64,000 bases of DNA from an uncultured Gemmataceae bacterium (GTDB lineage Bacteria; Planctomycetota; Planctomycetia; Gemmatales; Gemmataceae): positions 1 to 64,000 of the forward strand of contig CALDUY010000033.1 of NCBI GenBank assembly GCA_937923405.1, given 5' to 3'. The notes under the pieces were generated by a model. That model did no database searches, was not told the origin of the DNA, and saw only the letters and a program-made list of their open reading frames with translations. Below are positions 61,440 through 64,000 of this stretch, piece after piece (the first letter of the stretch is position 1; each line of letters begins with the position of its first letter). Both the position numbers and the translations under genes were made by a program.

Positions 61440-62705
61440 ATGACGTTATCTGCGCTGTTTGCCCGGGTTCTCATTCACACTGGAATCGTTCGACTGATGC
61501 CTCGTTTGCATCGTCGCTTGGAAGGAGGAGTCGATTCGCTTCGCTACTTTAGCGATCGGCTCCTCGACTCGCCATTGCGCCTACTAGAACAGTTGAGCAG
61601 CAACGTCCATCAGGACTCCCCTGAAGTGATTGATCTGTCGGCGGCCATTCCGCGATTCGAGCTGACGTCGTCGTTGCCGCGCTTACCAATCGATCGTCGA
61701 GGCTGGCCAGAACCGAACGGATTGCCGGAACTTCGCGGAGCCATTGCCGCCCACATGCTTCGAGAACATCAAGTTGCCATCAGCCCTGCGGATGAGCTTC
61801 TGGTTACCTCCGGTGCCCTCGGGGCGCTACAGATCATCGTCGATGCGTTCGTCAACCGCTACGATCGTGTGGTGTTGTTTGATCCTTGCTCGCCGATCTA
61901 TTCGTTGATTCTGCACACACGCGGAGCCTCCATCCGTTGGGTCAACACACGCCTGGAAGGTCATCGGATTCGACCGAACTTCGACCAGCTCCGTCGCGCC
62001 CTGTTCGGCGCGCGCCTGTTGATTCTCAACACTCCCAACAATCCAACCGGTGGTCTGTTTCACGCTGAAGAGCTAGAACAGATCGTCTGGTGGGCAAAAC
62101 GGCACGACGTGCTGCTAGTTTCCGATGAAGTGTTCGAGCGATTCACTTTTGAGGGAGAGTTCACCTCGCTGGCTTCGCTTCCGATGGCACGCGAACGCAG
62201 CTTAATTGTGAACAGTGTCAGCAAGAGTTGCGGCTTAACGTCGGCACGGGTAGGCTGGATTGCCGCCAATCGCCATCTCTTACGTCCTTGTAAACTCACC
62301 GCTGGACTGCGCATGCCGTTCGTGCCCACCTGGACGCAACTGCAAGCCCTCGCTGCCTTGAATGCCGACGAAGAGAACTTCCAGGGAATCCACGATCAGT
62401 TTGATTCGCACCGACGCTATACGCTCGATCGGTTACACAGCGGCGGATTCGATGTTCAACTACCCGCTTCGGGAATGTATTTCTGGCTCGACAGTCCAGA
62501 AGGATACGCCAGCGGAGAGGTCTACGCCAACACTTTGTACACGCAACATCGTGTGCGAGTCACACCAGGGAACCTGTTCGGACCTTCGGGTAAGCGAAAA
62601 GTGCGGCTCTGCTTCTGTGCCGACGAAGGCAGGCTTGAGGAAGGATTAAACCGCATCACTGCCACAATGAGTAAGCCACGGCTGACATTCGCGACAGCAG
62701 CTTAA
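61440..62705 (+). CDS. Class I/II pyridoxal-phosphate aminotransferase
   Basis: The ATG at 61440 (GAGGG upstream) gives 421 residues; a GTG at 61434 is close. Motifs are 'WPEPNGLPELRGAIAAHML', 'LVTSGALGALQIIVDAF', 'LLILNTPNNPTGGLF', 'LLVSDEVFERFTFEG' and the PLP lysine in 'LIVNSVSKSCGLTSARVGW'. It moves an amino group from an amino acid to a 2-oxo acid in the cytoplasm; the substrate is not readable. The first 45 residues are an unusual basic helical extension before the fold. It is convergent with truD (4-base gap). Confidence 0.88.
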   Translation: MTLSALFARVLIHTGIVRLMPRLHRRLEGGVDSLRYFSDRLLDSPLRLLEQLSSNVHQDSPEVIDLSAAIPRFELTSSLPRLPIDRRGWPEPNGLPELRGAIAAHMLREHQVAISPADELLVTSGALGALQIIVDAFVNRYDRVVLFDPCSPIYSLILHTRGASIRWVNTRLEGHRIRPNFDQLRRALFGARLLILNTPNNPTGGLFHAEELEQIVWWAKRHDVLLVSDEVFERFTFEGEFTSLASLPMARERSLIVNSVSKSCGLTSARVGWIAANRHLLRPCKLTAGLRMPFVPTWTQLQALAALNADEENFQGIHDQFDSHRRYTLDRLHSGGFDVQLPASGMYFWLDSPEGYASGEVYANTLYTQHRVRVTPGNLFGPSGKRKVRLCFCADEGRLEEGLNRITATMSKPRLTFATAA

Positions 62706-62709
62706 GATC

Positions 62710-63873
62710 TCAGCAAATCGCTTTGACCACGATCGTCGCGTAGCTTCCTCGGGGTAACTCGAAGCTGAGTTCGAGCTTGGCCTGTCCCGGATGTCGTTCG
62801 TCCTCGGACCAGGAGGAATGCATCGCCGTAGGCACCGCCAATGCTGCGCGTTCCCCTTTGGAAAAAAACAGCTCGCGCAAGCCGCGAATCTGTAGTTCGC
62901 GCAGGGTGACTCCTTGCTCGGCCAACACCTCTTCGACGACGGGCAACCGTGGATCGTGAGTTTCAGGCCGCCAACGTGACGAAGGTAGAGGAAGCATCAA
63001 CGACCAAGCTTGAGAATAGATCGCTTCCGGCCAGAGAGTCGGAACCGGAACCGGGCCGGTGCGCAATTCGACCCAGCGCAACCGTTCGGTGGTCAGCTGC
63101 CGAGTCAGCCAGCGGGACAGACACTGGTTCCAAAGATGGCTCTGATAAGCGGACAGGTACAGGCTCCGCAAATCCGGCCGCAAGCGAGCCACGGCTCCTT
63201 TGAAATCCGTGGGATGGACTCGAAGATAGTCGATCAAACTTCGGGCATGACCACGAGGTAACTCGGCTTTGAGCCGCGCCCAGTCGCCCCAGTGTTCGCG
63301 CAGCAACTCCTTTTCTCGCTTCTCCTCGGCGCGGTCAAACTCATACGGTTGAGCCAGCGCCAGCAGGAGTGCTTGCTCAAATTGCCCACGAATCAGTAGT
63401 CGTGCGATCCATTCCCCTTGTGGTCCCTGAACCGAGCCAAAGCGTTGATCGTCGAAATAGTTCGGGACGCCGTAGTTCGATACTATCTTGAGACGTTGAC
63501 TTGTCTCGTCTATGGCAGTTCGTGCCAGATCCCGCACTGTCACCCGAAAGCGATTGGCGGTGATCGCTTTTGAAGAGTAAGAAGAGCGAAGTTGTCCGAG
63601 ATAGGTGACGCGAATCTGATGATGCTCCAGGTTCCGTCGCGGACCGTGGAAGATGGTCAGATACTGAATCGTGCGGGCATGACGATCTTTCAGGCCGCCG
63701 TAGCCGAGTCGGTGATGCTCGATTTTCCAGCGCCGACGAATCGCCGCTAGAGCGTCCGGTGTCGACCACCCGATCTTCTCCATGCGATAGAACGCGAACG
63801 CTCCTTCGGAACTGGGTGTCACGTCGGTCAGTTCCTCGACCTGAAAATCATCTGGGTGCTGCTTGAGTTTCAT
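62710..63873 (-). CDS. truD: tRNA pseudouridine(13) synthase TruD
   Basis: The ATG at 63873 gives 387 residues beginning 'MKLKQHPDDFQVEEL', the standard TruD opening. The catalytic region 'GYGGLKDRHARTIQYL' holds the active-site Asp. 'FDDQRFGSVQGPQGEWIARL' and the large inserted TRUD domain ('LSAYQSHLWNQCLSRWLTRQ') follow. The enzyme converts U13 of certain tRNAs to pseudouridine. A TTG start at 63903 is possible but less likely. Confidence 0.92.
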   Translation of the reverse strand: MKLKQHPDDFQVEELTDVTPSSEGAFAFYRMEKIGWSTPDALAAIRRRWKIEHHRLGYGGLKDRHARTIQYLTIFHGPRRNLEHHQIRVTYLGQLRSSYSSKAITANRFRVTVRDLARTAIDETSQRLKIVSNYGVPNYFDDQRFGSVQGPQGEWIARLLIRGQFEQALLLALAQPYEFDRAEEKREKELLREHWGDWARLKAELPRGHARSLIDYLRVHPTDFKGAVARLRPDLRSLYLSAYQSHLWNQCLSRWLTRQLTTERLRWVELRTGPVPVPTLWPEAIYSQAWSLMLPLPSSRWRPETHDPRLPVVEEVLAEQGVTLRELQIRGLRELFFSKGERAALAVPTAMHSSWSEDERHPGQAKLELSFELPRGSYATIVVKAIC

Positions 63874-63962
63874 GTTGCCATCCACTCCAGAACCAAGCAA
63901 CACTCTTCACAAGAAGACCTCGATCATGGTCGAGAAGCTCGGCGGAGGTTTCCCAGTCCGGT

Positions 63963-64000
63963 TCAGGACTTCTCGGCCTTACGGAACACCTCGATACAAG
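63963..64000 (-). CDS. Possible C-terminal end of a gene cut by the window edge
   Basis: On the minus strand the last bases read 'CIEVFRKAEKS' followed by TGA at 63965-63963. The composition is plausible for the end of a charged protein, and the position upstream of truD on the same strand fits a neighbouring gene, but 12 codons are too few to identify it. Confidence 0.3.
   Translation of the reverse strand, partial: CIEVFRKAEKS

Noticed and set aside
63880..63960. Palindrome CTCGATCATGGTCGAG as an operator upstream of truD
   Set aside because: It is a short near-palindrome with one mismatch in a brief intergenic gap, with no second copy or regulator to support it.

Overview
The window looks like a planctomycete chromosome, probably of the Gemmatales/Gemmataceae type. 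The reasons are the gene families present together: DUF1501, DUF1080, DUF4175-like and Asp-box (BNR) proteins, secreted Tat-type sugar isomerases, CehA/McbA-like PHP hydrolases, five exported PQQ-like beta-propeller proteins, a DUF6263-like protein and a Hanks-type kinase. Genus and species cannot be fixed from the sequence alone.

Layout. (1) Positions 1-5378 hold the right part of an integrative element that runs off the left edge. It carries a helix-turn-helix (excisionase-like) gene, a small coupled ORF, a CHC2/Toprim primase-helicase with iteron-like GC repeats inside its 3' end, and a tyrosine recombinase. The recombinase frame runs through the whole of a tRNA-Ser(CGA) gene on the opposite strand, which is the probable attachment site. 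(2) Positions 5565-20600 hold an outer-membrane TolC-family protein, then a minus-strand block: alpha/beta hydrolase, membrane AAA ATPase coupled to valS, citramalate synthase cimA, an exported HU-like protein, nadB, and a large low-complexity DUF4175-like protein. cimA is preceded by what reads as a complete transcription attenuator: promoter, 33-codon leader peptide, antiterminator and terminator. (3) Positions 20699-26564 hold exported sugar-isomerase, esterase, DUF1080 and Asp-box proteins. (4) Positions 26651-29854 hold an AT-richer, tightly overlapped three-gene cassette (multi-winged-helix protein, P-loop ATPase, four-helix membrane protein) next to a tRNA-Gly(CCC) gene. I cannot assign it to a known system. 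(5) Positions 30123-32699 hold a saccharopine-dehydrogenase-like reductase, a CaMKII-association-domain protein, a Mug-type DNA glycosylase and a DUF309 protein. (6) Positions 32766-47312 are one long plus-strand run: five beta-propeller proteins interleaved with two adenylate-forming ligases, an acyl-CoA-reductase-type aldehyde dehydrogenase and an iron alcohol dehydrogenase, ending with a response regulator/PP2C phosphatase. (7) Positions 47316-64000 hold lactate permease, ECF transporter T and A components, accD, a kinase, DUF1501, an alpha-oxoamine synthase, a PHP-type hydrolase, two exported unknowns, a glucosamine-6-phosphate-deaminase-like protein lacking a catalytic Asp, an aminotransferase and truD.

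How the parts may work together. The element genes form a replicate/excise/integrate module. The 32.8-47.3 kb run suggests acid activation, reduction to aldehyde and then to alcohol, with periplasmic propeller proteins made alongside. The ECF T and A genes lack a local substrate-binding S component. cimA is probably controlled by branched-chain amino-acid supply through its leader. All functional calls rest on motif reading; no database search was possible.
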